A stretch of 64,000 nt of DNA from Ypsolopha sequella (GCA_934047225.1 OW203991.1:9176001-9240000); one strand, 5' to 3'. Numbered from the stretch's first letter, positions 1 through 11,009 are shown. Numbers and translations: made by a program. Notes: generated by a model from the sequence alone, not told the origin.

Positions 1-227
1 CGGTTGATTAATTTTATGTTAGTTATTTCAATTAGGGTGTGTTTTTGGAAGAAAGAATAATATTGTTCTTAGAAGGTAGGTTAGATAATGTTCATGAAAT
101 TCAAATAGGTTTCGATAATGTGAACTATTCACAGAACAGAGTTCACAGCCTTGTGGTTACTAGAGATGGATGAATAATAAAAGGCTGACCAAAAATTTGC
201 GGTATATTTTGCTGCTTACTACTTATA
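1..227. other. No recognisable feature
   Basis: AT-rich DNA with no open frame of note and no repeat that I could match elsewhere in the window. Confidence 0.5.
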
Positions 228-365
228 CAACGTGTAACCATATTTGAAGAGCTTATTCAGTCAATGGAGAACAACTTTTACTATGGAACAAATCCTGTAT
301 CTCAAAAAAAAAAATATTAACTGTTTCATGTGATGCTACTCGGCCGAAATGTACGGAAGGGTAGA
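228..365 (+). repeat. Half copy of a foldback element (CAACGTGTAAC family)
   Basis: The stretch starts CAACGTGTAACCATATTTGA, directly after a TA. It continues through the segments seen at 25535-25815 (AGCTTATTCAGT, then AACAACTTTTACTATGG). Only one arm is present, so this looks like a decayed or half-deleted copy of that palindromic element. Confidence 0.6.
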
Positions 366-605
366 TTTTTTTTTAATGATATTTTATAGCAAAATCCATC
401 GGTCAGGAAACAGAGAGAAGACTTCAAGATAGAAAAAATTGAAATTCTCTTAGAAATTGTATTTTGTGCAAATGTCCGGTCCAAATAAAATGGCGATGAT
501 ACAGTGACAACTTTGATTTTATTAATCGTTCACTTGCCTATCGTGACAACAGGAATAAACCCGATCCCCAGCGAACCACGACTTATATCCTCACGCCGGG
601 GGCTC

Positions 606-710
606 GACCATTCTGGAAGTCTTACAAAGTTATTCTTACGGAAGTAGTACAATACTTTCTTAAATCAAACCGGAAACATCATAACAGGAAGTTACAAATC
701 AAATATTTAT
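606..710 (+). repeat. Direct repeat A, copy 1
   Basis: This roughly 100-bp block matches 1013-1120 in the same orientation. Both share the order GTCTTACAAA, then ACGGAAGT, then an AAACCGGAAA-like stretch, then CAAATCAAATAT. The two copies flank a possible retroelement tail at 711-940. Local duplication or two insertions of one family are both possible. Confidence 0.6.
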
Positions 711-940
711 TTTTTATTTATTTTTTTTTTATTCAGGAAACACACAGTCACAAACATAACAGATAACAATATACAAGACACACAAACAGACCTACAGTTC
801 CTTAAAAGATCGTTTACAAAAATAATGTGGGAAACAACAGGGGTGGTTTTGATAACATTAAATAAACACTGATAACACAAAGGTACGATAAACATTAAAT
901 ACACACTGATAACATAGAGATACATTATTAAACCTTAGAG
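711..940 (-). mobile_element. Possible LINE/SINE 3' tail
   Basis: Read on the minus strand, the segment ends with an A-rich run (AATAAAAAAAAAAATAAATA) after a CTGAATAAA-type signal. That resembles a retroposon 3' end. It contains a short internal duplication (ACACTGATAACA occurs twice). No coding remnant is visible, so this is a weak call. Confidence 0.3.
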
Positions 941-1012
941 ATTAAACAATATTTCGCCAGTCCTTTTTTTAAAATATAAAAGTGAAACGGAAATGCTAGA
1001 CATTTTGAAATT

Positions 1013-1120
1013 TGACTATCCATTCCGGATGTCTTACAAAAATTATTCCAACGGAAGTGACACAATATTTTATTAAATCGAACCGGAAAACATCAAAACA
1101 GGAAGCTGCAAATCAAATAT
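1013..1120 (+). repeat. Direct repeat A, copy 2
   Basis: Diverged second copy of the block at 606-710, in the same orientation, about 400 bp downstream. Confidence 0.6.
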
Positions 1121-1298
1121 AAAACGGAAACGGAAACACAAAATTCGACACTACAATTTTAAATCTGATATTCCGACGGAAATACTATACAATAAAATAG
1201 ATAAATATATAATAATCTAACATGTTAGACATTGGGAAACGGGTGCTTAATTGTTTACGGAATGTCTATTATGTCCCGTTGCACACAATACCCACTTT

Positions 1299-1597
1299 AT
1301 CTACGACCATCAAAAACAGTGTCACGAAAAATGACAAAAAGAATACTTGTCATGATGTTGTCGTGATACTCGTCATAATAGACTTAGTATGTAGATGCTT
1401 GAGACCAATCAGAAACGAGAGGAGTAAAGGGGCATGGCTTAAGAATTTAAGTTCTCTATCGGTGATTTAATAAATTTGGCCAGTCACAGCGCAGAATTGC
1501 GGTGTTATAATGTAATATTAAAACATCGGTCAAACAATGTAGGTACTTATAAAACCGCTTTTGATGTTGTAATAACCTTATTGAAGTAAGGGAGTAG
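1299..1597 (+). repeat. Dispersed repeat family B, copy 1
   Basis: A segment of about 300 bp that also occurs at 15529-15838 (same strand) and 26734-27048 (opposite strand). Shared landmarks are ATCTACGACC at the start, GGCATGGCTTAAGAA, AATAAATTTGGCCA, CACAGCGCA, ATAAAACCG and GGAGTAGAT at the end. ATCTAC and GTAGAT at the two edges are complementary, so short inverted termini are possible. No coding capacity is seen. Confidence 0.7.
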
Positions 1598-1760
1598 ATA
1601 TAATAAATTCGGGTTCGAACCCGCACCTCTGTCTATCGCAAGCACACGCCATTATCCTGTAGTTACAAAATTCTAGAGAGTATTACCACATTATTAAAAC
1701 TCGCGTGAGCTTACATGCTAAATTATTATTAGATGCGGCTTGAACACTCATGTGTGATTT

Positions 1761-2012
1761 TTGTTGACTATAGGCCAACCGTTTCACCGATACAATTTCG
1801 GCATTATCAAGGCGAAATATCATTATATTTTGACGATGCAGCCAACGCTCAGTACACGAGCCGCGGGTACAGCTCGCCGATCGGCGGCGGTTGCCATAGT
1901 GCCCGTTTGACAGCGACGCGACGGTGAACGCCGCATCGTCGTCCTAAGAACGACTCTCGCCTTGATAATGCCGAAATTGCATCGGTGAAACGGTTGGCAT
2001 ACAGTCAACAAC
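1761..2012. repeat. Foldback (MITE-like) element, ~55-bp arms
   Basis: The left arm (1761-1815, with GCCAACCGTTTCACCGATAC) is the reverse complement of the right arm (1957-2011) apart from a few mismatches. A second inner complementarity (GATGCAGCC against GCCGCATC) extends the stem. The spacer is GC-rich. Open frames on both strands across it are by-products of the inverted arms. Confidence 0.75.
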
Positions 2013-2266
2013 AATTTTTTACACTGTGGTATTACCACTATAGGATGTTGACCAGGGTCACTACTGGAACACCGCATCCGAATCTACTAAGTGATTCTCG
2101 AGTTAGAACGGAACATACAGATAGACAGACAAAAATTCTAAAAATTATAGTTTGGTACAATATTAATAACCCATTCATTATATTTAAAATTTCGCAAACA
2201 CGACTTTCTTATTACTGTACTATTAGGACAAAATAGATACCACCACAAGGCTGACTCTATACAACG

Positions 2267-2400
2267 AGCGAAAAAAGACGCACACATGCATAGACGCGTA
2301 CGTATGATGATCTCGGCAAAATTTCGTAATGGCATTCGACCGACTTCGACCGAGATCGTCGTACGTCGCGCGTCTATGTGTGCATGCACCTGTTTTCGCT
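2267..2400. repeat. Short foldback element, ~50-bp arms
   Basis: AGCGAAAA at 2267 and TTTTCGCT at 2400 are the ends of an imperfect palindrome of about 134 bp. The arms carry GCATAGACGCGTACG and its diverged complement, and GATCTCGG faces CCGAGATC near the loop. It is CpG-richer than its surroundings. No flanking duplication is obvious. Confidence 0.7.
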
Positions 2401-4860
2401 AGTTATGCGGAGTGAACCTTCTGTAAGTGGTTATTTTTTAATTGCCAAGGCATATATTTTAGACCAAGAAGGACTCAAAATAAAACTTAAATAACATTAA
2501 AAATTAGACTATACCTATAAATACAAATAAAGTATAAAGTAAGCTATATACATGCATAATTTTAAAATTATTAGAATAAATAAAAAATGCTGGCCAGATC
2601 ACCAGTGGTTATTTAGTGGTTAGTTTTATTTTTCCTGTATAGTTGTTAATAAAGCAGAACCCTTCAATACTCAATACACAATATTTTTATTGCAAGCATA
2701 ATGTACATTATAGATTAACAACTAGAGTAAAAATAAAAACCCGCGCTTCCGCTTAGTCTCTTAAGGTGAAATACCGTGCTAGCAAAGGTCCCCGTTACTC
2801 CAGGCAGAAAGACCCGCGGTGCGAAAGGGACGGAATCGGGGAAAATTATCAAAAAGTCGGTTTTAAATTAATGCAAAATTAACTAAAATAGCTACAAAAA
2901 ATTCCATAACCAGTAATTTAGGTGTAGTTAAAACCCATCTAAATAAATATTTTTCAAGTCTGTATGCTATCCTAATTTGTCAGAATATCAAAAAAAGTGT
3001 AAATTTAGACCTGATTTCAATAATTATTTCTATCGAATGAAATTCCTCCTATCGCGTTTCTGATAGACCAGAATCTAGTAAAAGGTCCCAAAATTGTTAT
3101 ACTAATTTATTTTACTTGGAACTTCATTAAAAGAGCAGATAAATAACTTCAAAAAGTGACAATTTTCACGGTATAGCCCCTTAACCGCACAATTATATTA
3201 AAATACCAATTTACATATAGGCTTCTATAATGGCATTTTCGTAGAACCTTTTAATACTTTTATGGTGATTAATGCAAGCCACAAATAGATAACGCCTATG
3301 TTTTTTGGGCAGCAATAAAATGTTATCCCATTAAAATACTATTGCAGTAGCACCGAATGTGGTCAAAGTACAGTGATGGCCAAAACAGTAGTTCGACTTG
3401 AATATGTTTTACGGTACTCTTTAGTTTTTTTGTTGCAATTTATGAAGATGATTGAGGATTGAAGACTAGGTCCAAGGTTTGTCTCAAGCAATACTCAGTA
3501 ATTATTTCCCAAATTAATGTTTGTTAAATTTAATATTTATATCTGTTTTAAATTATATTAACATTAATTATAAAATTAATGTTAAAATAATTTAAAACCG
3601 ATTAGGTGAAGTTAAATAAGTTACTTAATATGAATGAAACTAGTACAAAAGTTTGTTAAATCTGGGAGAAAGGCAGAAAAAAAACGCGCAACAGCCGTAC
3701 CATCCTTTTCTCGAAGCAACTAACGGCACTTTCAAGCCCCCTGCATCTTTGTTGTGGGTAAAGCTAGAAGTCTGAAATTTCAGTTACCAAGAGAATTTAC
3801 TGAACCTACTTCTACCCCCAAATTACAAGTTTGTACTAATAATTGAACATGTTTTTATTGTGGAAGGATTGCGTTGTGAGACATGATATTTTTGTACATT
3901 TTATGTTTTTGATGGGATATTTGTTACAAAATGTTTGTTAGTGTAAAATATTATTCAAGTTTCACTAATTGCCGCAAATTGCAAAAATAGAGCATTATAA
4001 TTTACCTGGAATCAATATCATCAAGACTGTATGAATTTGTAAATAGATGGTACACTGCTCAAGCTCACAATGCCAGTGTACCCCGCTTGGTGTCGTTGGA
4101 TTTATTGCGGACATTTAGAGCGCATACTTTACTCCGCGCCCTCTTAGCTTGTACTAGCTGCAGGATGAGCGGTGAAAAGGATATTTTGAATTACTGACTA
4201 TTGCTTTGGTACTTACATATAGGAATGTTCAATGAGTTGGCACGAGTTAGCATGCTATATGGATATTGATTTGTTTACTTTATCAACAACAGGGGTGAAA
4301 ATACTTCTTAGTTCGAGATTTTTTAATCAACATTCTTAATATGTCAAGTAATTTGATTAACTTCTTAATAATTTGCTAATTATTTCCTTAAATTAAATTC
4401 AAATGAAACCAGTTTCTGTATTTTTGTATTTCATGTTTTAATATAATACCTGGTACAAACTCTTAATTCTAGTTTAAGCAGGTAAATCTAATTAAGCAAG
4501 TTGTTACTACTTGTGGAGACTTTTAAAGGACTTTTTATTATCTATCATAAATTCATTAGGTTTAGTTTGTTTATGAAGTTGATAGTCTTCCTAAAAATGT
4601 AATATATATATATATAAAAAATATATATTTAATTGTTGAGCTACCTTGGCATTTCAAGTCTTTTTTGTTGCTGCAATGTCCATCTGTCTGTTTGTCGTCG
4701 CATAACTCAAGGAGAGTTGGGCCAGTTGAGTTGGTATGTAGGTGAAGAGTTAGTTTGAAACCTCACAAAAATATGGAAAATAAATTTAAACTTTATGTGG
4801 CGTTTATAGTGAAGAGTATTTTCAAACAGATTAATGAAATTGATTGATGAAACGATTTTA
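2401..4860. other. Non-coding stretch, no recognised element
   Basis: This is AT-rich sequence with no supported gene. A GC-richer patch at 2738-2850 stands out but matches nothing I know. A (TA)n run lies at 4600-4615. Around 3000-3050 a short segment (TTTCAATAATTATTTCTAT) recurs at 34535-34555. Confidence 0.5.
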
Positions 4861-4863
4861 TTT

Positions 4864-5022
4864 TAACGCTTTACGGTCTTACCACAAAACTGTGTTCAAC
4901 TTTAGACAGTGTTTAAATCTGTTGTTGTCGCCTTTTCTTTCATATCGTAAAAAAGTGACAGCAACAGATTTAAACACTGTCTAAAGTTAAACACCGTTTT
5001 GTAGTAACACCGTTAGTTTTTA
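4864..5022. repeat. Foldback (MITE-like) element
   Basis: Two arms of about 65 bp face each other: GACAGTGTTTAAATCTGTTG on the left and its complement CAGATTTAAACACTGTC on the right. The outer parts, from ACGGTCTTACCACAAAAC to GTTTTGTAGTAACACCG, also pair. The loop is only about 25 bp, so the whole unit can form a long hairpin. Confidence 0.75.
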
Positions 5023-5340
5023 CATTCCCGTTTGTGTTGGAATCTTCGAGAGTGGACTGTTTGGTTGTAGATCACAATAAAATATGATTTTATATAAATA
5101 ACTTTGAGGTATGTACCAGGTACAACTATCAGAAAGACAAGAGAAAGACAGACCCAGTCTGACGGAAATGAAAACTTAAATCAAAAACGACAACTTAACA
5201 ATAAAAAAAAAGTATTTGTGTTGCCAGCAATACTTTGAACGTATGATAAGAAGATCATACTGTACTTTTAAGATTTTTTTCTTTTAGGGGTAACGATTCG
5301 TATTCCCCTTACTCGTTTCCCCTTAAGGGAAAACGATTCG

Positions 5341-5620
5341 TGTCCGCTACGAAACGTGAAAATCAAGATGGTTCTTCTTATTTTTTAATTTAAAGTTAAA
5401 TAAATGTGATTTATGGCATTTCGCGAAAATAGTTTAAAAGCGTGTTTTAAGTTTGTGTGTCCATTCATTTACAACCTAATGCATAAAATAACAAAATTTT
5501 GCCGAAAAAACCCTACCTGACATTAAACTATGTTTCGAAAATGCCATAAATAACAATTATTTAATATTTTTAATTCAAAAATAAGAAGAACAATCTTAAG
5601 TTGTGCGTTTCGTAGAGGAC
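5341..5620. repeat. Foldback (MITE-like) element, ~100-bp arms
   Basis: The left arm runs from CCGCTACGAAACG through GTTCTTCTTATTTTT to ATTTATGGCATTTCGCG. The right arm is its diverged reverse complement and ends CGTTTCGTAGAGG. Arms are about 95-100 bp with a spacer of about 75 bp. No transposase is present. Confidence 0.75.
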
Positions 5621-6798
5621 TCGAATAGTTCCCAGTAAAAATTAAATTTAAAGAATTTTTGGAACACAGGGAAAAACGGACAATCGATTTCATCACCCCT
5701 GAATAAAGTAATACGAATGTTCAAATATCATCGGTGTTTACCTCACATTTACGTAACCCAACCATCCAACGTGTTCTGAAACTTTCACTAATGAGCCATC
5801 CCATTCATCATTTTGCACTAGGGCACCAGAACCAAGAGATATTCTTAAGATCGGCATTAAAATTCGCAAAACACTCCGTGCCAGCGTCTGTTCGTTTCCC
5901 AAGCTGTCGAGTGATGAATGACGACGCAGTGTCAGGGAGCGACAGGGTGACTCACGAGCTCATGCTGTCAAGTAGAGCCTTTCAGTACCACCAGACCAAA
6001 ATAAACCTTATTCAGAAGCAGTAAGGGCTAAAGCATCCAGGCTGTAAGGTTGCAAACTCTATACCCCCCTTTACGATGATTTATTGTGGCACCGAGTTAG
6101 GCAAATAACGACTGAATTATTTCGCATTCCTCTTTGAAATAACCTTCTGTAATTAGGTTATACTTTACTTGAAGTACTGTTTTAGCTGCGATCGCTTTGG
6201 TAAAAGCACGTTCATAAATATTCTAATACGAATCAATTTGTGATTGTATTCTAAGATTGAAGCGTAAAGTGCTCATAATATTTTCTCTTTTACTTATATT
6301 CTAGGAACTTTGTTTTGCAAACCTGTTAACTTTATGTACGGAACCTTGATCTGTGCAAATATGTTAGTGTTTTTCCATCGTTATTTTTCGTCGATATAAG
6401 CCAACAGATTTATTCCAAAAGTTGACTTAGGTTTTATTTCTGGTTAGATAAATGTACCGATATTTTGTTTTACCCAAATTCTAGGAAAATAGTTTTGCAG
6501 CCTTGTTCTCTATATCTCTGAAATCTAAATTCGTATATACGTATGTATGTATAAGTGTTGTTGCATTGTTTCATTTTTTATTTTATTTAGAATATAAATT
6601 AACAAATGAATTTTATTTGGATTTAGGTCTCATTTAATTGTAATTTGTATATTAAAATTGAGTTTTTTTTCAATTAAAATTAAGGAAGCCATTTAATTAC
6701 TTATGTTTTATATACACATGAAATAAAATAAAATTTTAGAATATTGTTGTGTTATTGATATGTATTTTTCGAAATTGATAAATATATATACCTATATA
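5621..6798. other. No recognised element; one unassigned open frame
   Basis: An open frame of 96 codons lies at 5734-6024 (+). It has balanced composition but no domain I recognise, no membrane segment and no neighbouring exon signals that I trust. The rest is AT-rich with small TATG-type runs near 6540. Confidence 0.4.
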
Positions 6799-7807
6799 CA
6801 GGGTGGAAAAAATTTAAGGGCCCTGGAAGGGAGCTACCTTAAATCGTTTAGTTAGCTCATTTTACTGAAAGGAAACATTCCTTTATTTTTTAAAAGAAAC
6901 AAAACTGCATTCAAAGATATTCTGAAATTTGCTTGTCTCACCCGGGAATCGAACCAACTAAAAATAAAAAAATAAACCCTCGCTATTTTATCATACAAAT
7001 CGGTAGGATTATTGTTCAGAATAAAATGTCTCTAATAAACATTTGGTCTTACACTCATCTGTTGTACGAGATACTCATGAAATTAAATATTTATTACAAG
7101 TTCTTTGTTAACAATACCTAGTACTGTTCACTTGTAACAAGTAAATGAAACGTTCTAATTTTCTTATCTCTCTTACATCCAAAGACATCGTATGAATTAC
7201 AAGCTAGCTAATGTTATTTATCTTAAGTACCTTGTTGAAGACTTCAATAAGAAAATCGTTAAATGGTAATAATAAATGTATGCAGAGCACAATTACTTCT
7301 TGCATTAGGCGTCTTGACGAAAAGTTTAAAAAAGGAACGTATTTTTTTTGCAACGCGGAGCAACAAATTTGAAGTTCGAACCATAAATTTCGTTCGAAAT
7401 TAAAATTTTGTTTTGTTTTGCTTTCATTCCGTGCTGTCATTGTGTAATAATGGCGTATAATTATTACTTTACAAGTGAACAGTACTAGGTATTGTTAATA
7501 AAGAACTTGTAATAAATATTCAATTTCATGGGTATCTCGTACAACAGATGAGTGTAAGACTTAAGTTTAATAGACAAATTTTATCCTGAACAATAATCCT
7601 ACCGATTCGTATAATAAAATAGCGAGGGTTTATTTTTTTAATTTTTAGTTGGTTCAGTTCGCGGGTGAGACAAGCAAATTTTAGAAGATCTTTGAATGCA
7701 GTTTTGTTTCTTTAAAAAAATAAAGTAATGTTTCCTTTCAGTAAAATGAGCTAACTAAAGGATTTAAGGTAGTTCCCCTCCAGGGCCCTTTCATTTTTTC
7801 CACCCTG
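6799..7807. mobile_element. 1-kb foldback element with ~335-bp inverted arms
   Basis: The element opens CAGGGTGGAAAAAAT and closes ATTTTTTCCACCCTG. The arms (6799-7138 and 7468-7807) match nearly end to end, including TAGTTAGCTCATTTTACTGA, AAATAGCGAGGGTTTATTTT and CAGTACTAGGTATTGTTA on one strand or the other. A unique spacer of about 330 bp separates them. TATA lies on both outer sides and may be the target duplication. There is no transposase. CAGGG termini occur in several cut-and-paste superfamilies, so I leave the class open. Confidence 0.85.
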
Positions 7808-7950
7808 TATATGATTATTGCAAAACGGCTCACCTCAATATGTATTTTTGATCGGGATAGCCGACCAGTTTCAGCAGATTCAAACTGCCTTCTTCTGGGC
7901 GAGTGAAGACGCTTACGCAACGACGTTGCGCCTCGACGTTGCACAACACT

Positions 7951-8085
7951 CGAATCGCGAAAAAAATATCAGCTGTTCCATAGAAAAGTTATATAGCTAC
8001 CTGACTAAAATGTATGCAACAACAGATTTTCGTATGGACTAATACTATCGCCCGTTTTCGGCTTCCGCAACTTCATTTTAACACC
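7951..8085. repeat. Half copy of the palindromic 'GATAGT' family
   Basis: CAGCTGTTCCATAGAAAAG, ATAGCTACCTGACTAAAATG and ACTATCGCCCGTTTTCGGCT match one arm plus the centre of the palindromic elements at 9822-10131, 32096-32330 and 41621-41817. The other arm is missing. Confidence 0.65.
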
Positions 8086-8116
8086 TTGTCTGTTTTAACA
8101 CAGTGTCTTTTTTTAA

Positions 8117-8322
8117 ATAGCCAAATTATACTAGAGACTCAGTAAGTGGTAAGGACCAAGGTTCAATTACCCTTTTTGTGAAAAATGCAAAATAATATTT
8201 AGGCTTCCTATACCTACTAATTGACTCCTAAGGGCACAAATTTTCGTTTTCGTATTTTGCAAAAAAGGTAATTGAACCTTAGTCCTGACCACGTACCGAG
8301 TCTACAGTATGAATTTGGCTAT
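8117..8322. repeat. Foldback (MITE-like) element, ~75-bp arms
   Basis: ATAGCCAAATT at 8117 and AATTTGGCTAT at 8322 bound an inverted repeat. The arms share GGTTCAATTACC and a diverged GACTCAGTA/TACCGAGTC pair. A similar terminus (AGTATAAATTTGGCTATA) recurs alone near 54795, suggesting a dispersed family. Confidence 0.75.
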
Positions 8323-8489
8323 ACAAACAAAAGTAACCGTATATGTAGATAGTATACAAAAAGTATTAATTTATTCCGATATCCATTTTGACCCATTTGT
8401 GGTCATCGTCAGCCGAATAAAGAATATTGACAGTATGAATTTGGCAGTATACAGCTTTTATATAAGGTTAAGGCGTTTGTAAACCACTA

Positions 8490-8625
8490 AAGTGCTGACT
8501 AGGGACAGTGATTGTCAACATAATCAACACGCAGGTTCAAGCACAACCGTGTCTGACTGACGTGACGTCAACGCGACAAATTAATTATCTATGGAAATCG
8601 TAAACTACCACTTTGTTTGCATTTT
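8490..8625 (+). repeat. Diverged direct repeat, copy 1
   Basis: AGTGCTGAC, then CTGACTGACGTGACGTCAAC, then AAACTACCACTTTGTTTG recur in the same order at 9018-9150. The pair spans about 530 bp and could be long terminal-like duplications or two copies of one repeat. Confidence 0.5.
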
Positions 8626-8830
8626 TGAATAATTAAGTAATTAGTCTGTACATATTTTTAAGTCATATAAATTATATATAGTTACAAGGTTAAATATGGA
8701 TGTGGACGTCACCGACGTGGAAGTCAAGGCGTGGCTTTTTTAAAGTTTTTTTTTTGTATCTCTATCCTTAAATTTTCAAGCCTAATTCCTAGTTGTACAG
8801 TATGGACAATAAAAACTTAATAATCTTCAC

Positions 8831-8831
<1 letters not shown>

Positions 8832-8861
<30 letters not shown>
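8832..8861. repeat. (TA)n microsatellite
   Basis: An uninterrupted TA dinucleotide run of about 30 bp. Confidence 0.9.
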
Positions 8862-8863
<2 letters not shown>

Positions 8864-9017
8864 AATACTCTTTCTTATTTTGGGTAGCTGTGCCTTGTTT
8901 TATAAACTGAATTCGTAAAATTAAAAACGTTTAAAAGTTTCAATAACGTCTAAACTCTCAAAATCTATCAAGTACTGTAAGTGGACCAAAAAGTGAAGTA
9001 GCTCACTAACAACCACT

Positions 9018-9150
9018 AGTCAGTGCTGACCGCTGACGTCACTTGTCAGCGGGCCCAGGTGCACGTCCGACCGCGACTGACGTGGCGTCAACGCATGCGA
9101 GAGATTAATGATAGCAATCCCAAACTAGCGCTTTGTTTGTCCGTCGCTAA
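9018..9150 (+). repeat. Diverged direct repeat, copy 2
   Basis: Same order of landmarks as 8490-8625: AGTGCTGACC, GACTGACGTGGCGTCAACGC and AAACTAGCGCTTTGTTTG. This copy is more GC-rich than the first. Confidence 0.5.
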
Positions 9151-9821
9151 AGGGTTTTGTGTTGCAAATGTGAAAAGTGGAAGCATATATTGCGCTTTTA
9201 AAGCTATACGAATAGAATTTTCTAATATAACCTTTTTGCACGAACTGTTTGTGGACGAATGAACGCAATATTATTTTCTACTAGTAACTTTACAGAATGT
9301 ATAATGAAGCAGGTACAAAAAAGTTAAATCAAAGTTGTGAATAATATATTAAAAACTATGTCCATGGCTTGTTGCGTTGCTAAGATTCGTTGACTCGTTG
9401 CTATTATTGTTGGTGAGACTAACATATTGCACACGTGTATACAAGGTGTAAAAGCAAAGGCAAGAAACCTTTAAAGGTTTTTAAATATAACACATAAAGT
9501 GTTTTAAAAAATTGCGGCATTTTTACATAATTTACCAGTACCACACAACATGACGATTTATTAAACTTAAAATACATTAATCTAGTGAACACCCTCGCTG
9601 GTTGTTGACCTCCGATAGCGTCAGTAGCACAGAACACAACTCAATGTGATCGGTCGAGACCGCGCTACAGGGTGAATGAACTGCATTAATATGAGTGCGT
9701 AGCCATAGCTTGGAAAAATAAGATCATTTTTGGGGAAAGTTCAAGGTATATATTTTTTATGGTAATGGTTTCAGTAACGTGTATACTTTCATACCCTAAA
9801 GGGATTCTTGGTTTTGCATTT

Positions 9822-10131
9822 ACAGCCTGTATACACCGTGAAATTTGAGTGGTTTTGGAAACGAAAACTAGTGATAGTACGCGTCCATATGAACAACTTT
9901 TACTATGGAACTTAACCTCAAATCGCACAAAAAATCAGCTGTTCCATAGAGAATACATTTTTCATACATTTTGGTCAGGTAGGTTACATAGCTACCTGAC
10001 CAAAATGTATGAAACAGCCGACTTTTTTTCGCGGTTTCAGTTTTGGCTCCATCGTAAAATTTGTTCGTATCGACGAGTACTATCACTAGTTTTCGTTTGC
10101 AAAACCACTTTATTTTCACGCTGTATATAGG
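9822..10131. repeat. Palindromic 'GATAGT' family element, best-preserved copy
   Basis: The outer edges read ACAGCCTGTATACACCGTG and CACGCTGTATATAGG. Inward, the arms share GTGGTTTTGGAAACGAAAAC, AGTGATAGTAC, CAGCTGTTCCATAG-like and CATTTTGGTCAGGTAG, and the centre is a near-perfect palindrome with almost no loop (ACATAGCTACC lies just off centre). The whole ~310 bp can fold on itself. Related copies lie at 7951-8085, 32096-32330 and 41621-41817, and more distantly at 25535-25815. Confidence 0.8.
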
Positions 10132-10224
10132 TATGTATGTATATAATTTAAAGGATAATGAGTTGACAAAATACCTATAAATGGTTAATAATGCATTTAT
10201 TAATACCATACACGAGTACAAGTG

Positions 10225-10351
10225 CTACAAGGATCATATGGCGCGTGGATTAGTTGTGTCCAAAATCGGAACTAACGCCGCTACCACATACTTCTTGTTT
10301 CATAGCTGCGAACCCCTGTCACTGTCATCCACGCGCCATCAGATCCTTGTA
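10225..10351. repeat. Short foldback element
   Basis: CTACAAGGATCATATGGCGC at the left pairs with GCGCCATCAGATCCTTGTAG at the right, and the stem extends through GTGGAT/ATCCAC. The spacer of about 70 bp is GC-richer than the flanks. Confidence 0.75.
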
Positions 10352-10467
10352 GAGCTGAGCTTGAATAAGTTCTCATCTGGGTGTCGTGTCACGTGTGCGC
10401 TGCGCATTGAGTTATTACTGCGCCGGTCTTTCAGCGAATCACGCGTGTTGACCATGAGATTGATGAG

Positions 10468-10640
10468 TCATATGAATGAATGAATTAATAAATGAACACT
10501 TTATTGTACACAAAAGACATCTAAGAAACAAAATTTTATAATAAAATTTTATACACTTAAAGCTATTTCTTCCGGGTGACCTTTGGGTGGTGAAGAAATT
10601 ATTATCATAACAATCTTATCGAAAGCTTGCCCTTGATTTT
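10468..10640 (-). mobile_element. LINE 3' tail, minus orientation
   Basis: Read on the minus strand the order is CACCCAAAGGTCACCCGGAA, then AAATAGCTTTAAGTG, then TTTTGTGTACAATAAAGTG, ending in an ATTC-type short tandem tail (ATGAATGAATGAATT on +). The same order is seen at 26475-26632 and 30735-30862. This is a 5'-truncated non-LTR retrotransposon end. Confidence 0.6.
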
Positions 10641-10705
10641 AATGTGAGTTTATCCGTTTATTTTAAATTTACTTTTTACCTTAACTTTACCTTGTTTATT
10701 ACTTA

Positions 10706-10800
10706 ATTCAAATTCAAATTCAAAAAGTTTATTTTGCAAAGCAGGTATACATATATACACTTTTCACGCGTCAAATTTAATCTAAAAAATCTTAGCTTTG
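10706..10800 (-). mobile_element. LINE tail family E, short minus copy
   Basis: Starts with tandem TTCAAA units followed by AAGTTTATTTTGCAAAGCAG and CACGCGTCAAATTTAATCT. This is the extreme 3' end of the family that is longer at 38898, 49018, 50150 and 55316. Confidence 0.65.
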
Positions 10801-10931
10801 TTTCTTTAGCAATACTTCTTAGATATGTCCATATGTCATGTAACTTTTAGCGGTATTTTAAGTCCATAAATACGAATGCAAAATACAATAAAACTAAATT
10901 ATAAAAATATTATATTTTTCACTAAGTAGAA

Positions 10932-11009
10932 AAAGCGAAAGCTGATTGAATATTTATTATTAGTGAGTTACAACTCACTAATAATAAATATTCAATCAGC
11001 TTTCGCTTT
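10932..11009. repeat. Perfect 38-bp-arm palindrome, 2-bp loop
   Basis: Left arm 10932-10969 and right arm 10972-11009 are exact reverse complements around the dinucleotide AC. The arm begins AAAGCGAAAGCTGATTGAAT. Perfect symmetry implies a recent origin, selection or gene conversion. It could extrude a cruciform, or form a 38-bp hairpin if transcribed. Confidence 0.9.

Noticed and set aside
1610..1640. tRNA/SINE B box (GGGTTCGAACCC)
   Set aside because: No A box at the right distance and no SINE body. The same holds for look-alikes at 44689, 48741 and 6938.
1823..2077. 84-codon minus frame and overlapping plus frame
   Set aside because: Both span the inverted arms of a foldback element, which generates mirrored open frames.
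2738..2850. Ribosomal RNA fragment
   Set aside because: CTTAAGG and GAAAGAC-like words recall large-subunit rRNA, but the order and surrounding bases do not match any conserved helix that I know.
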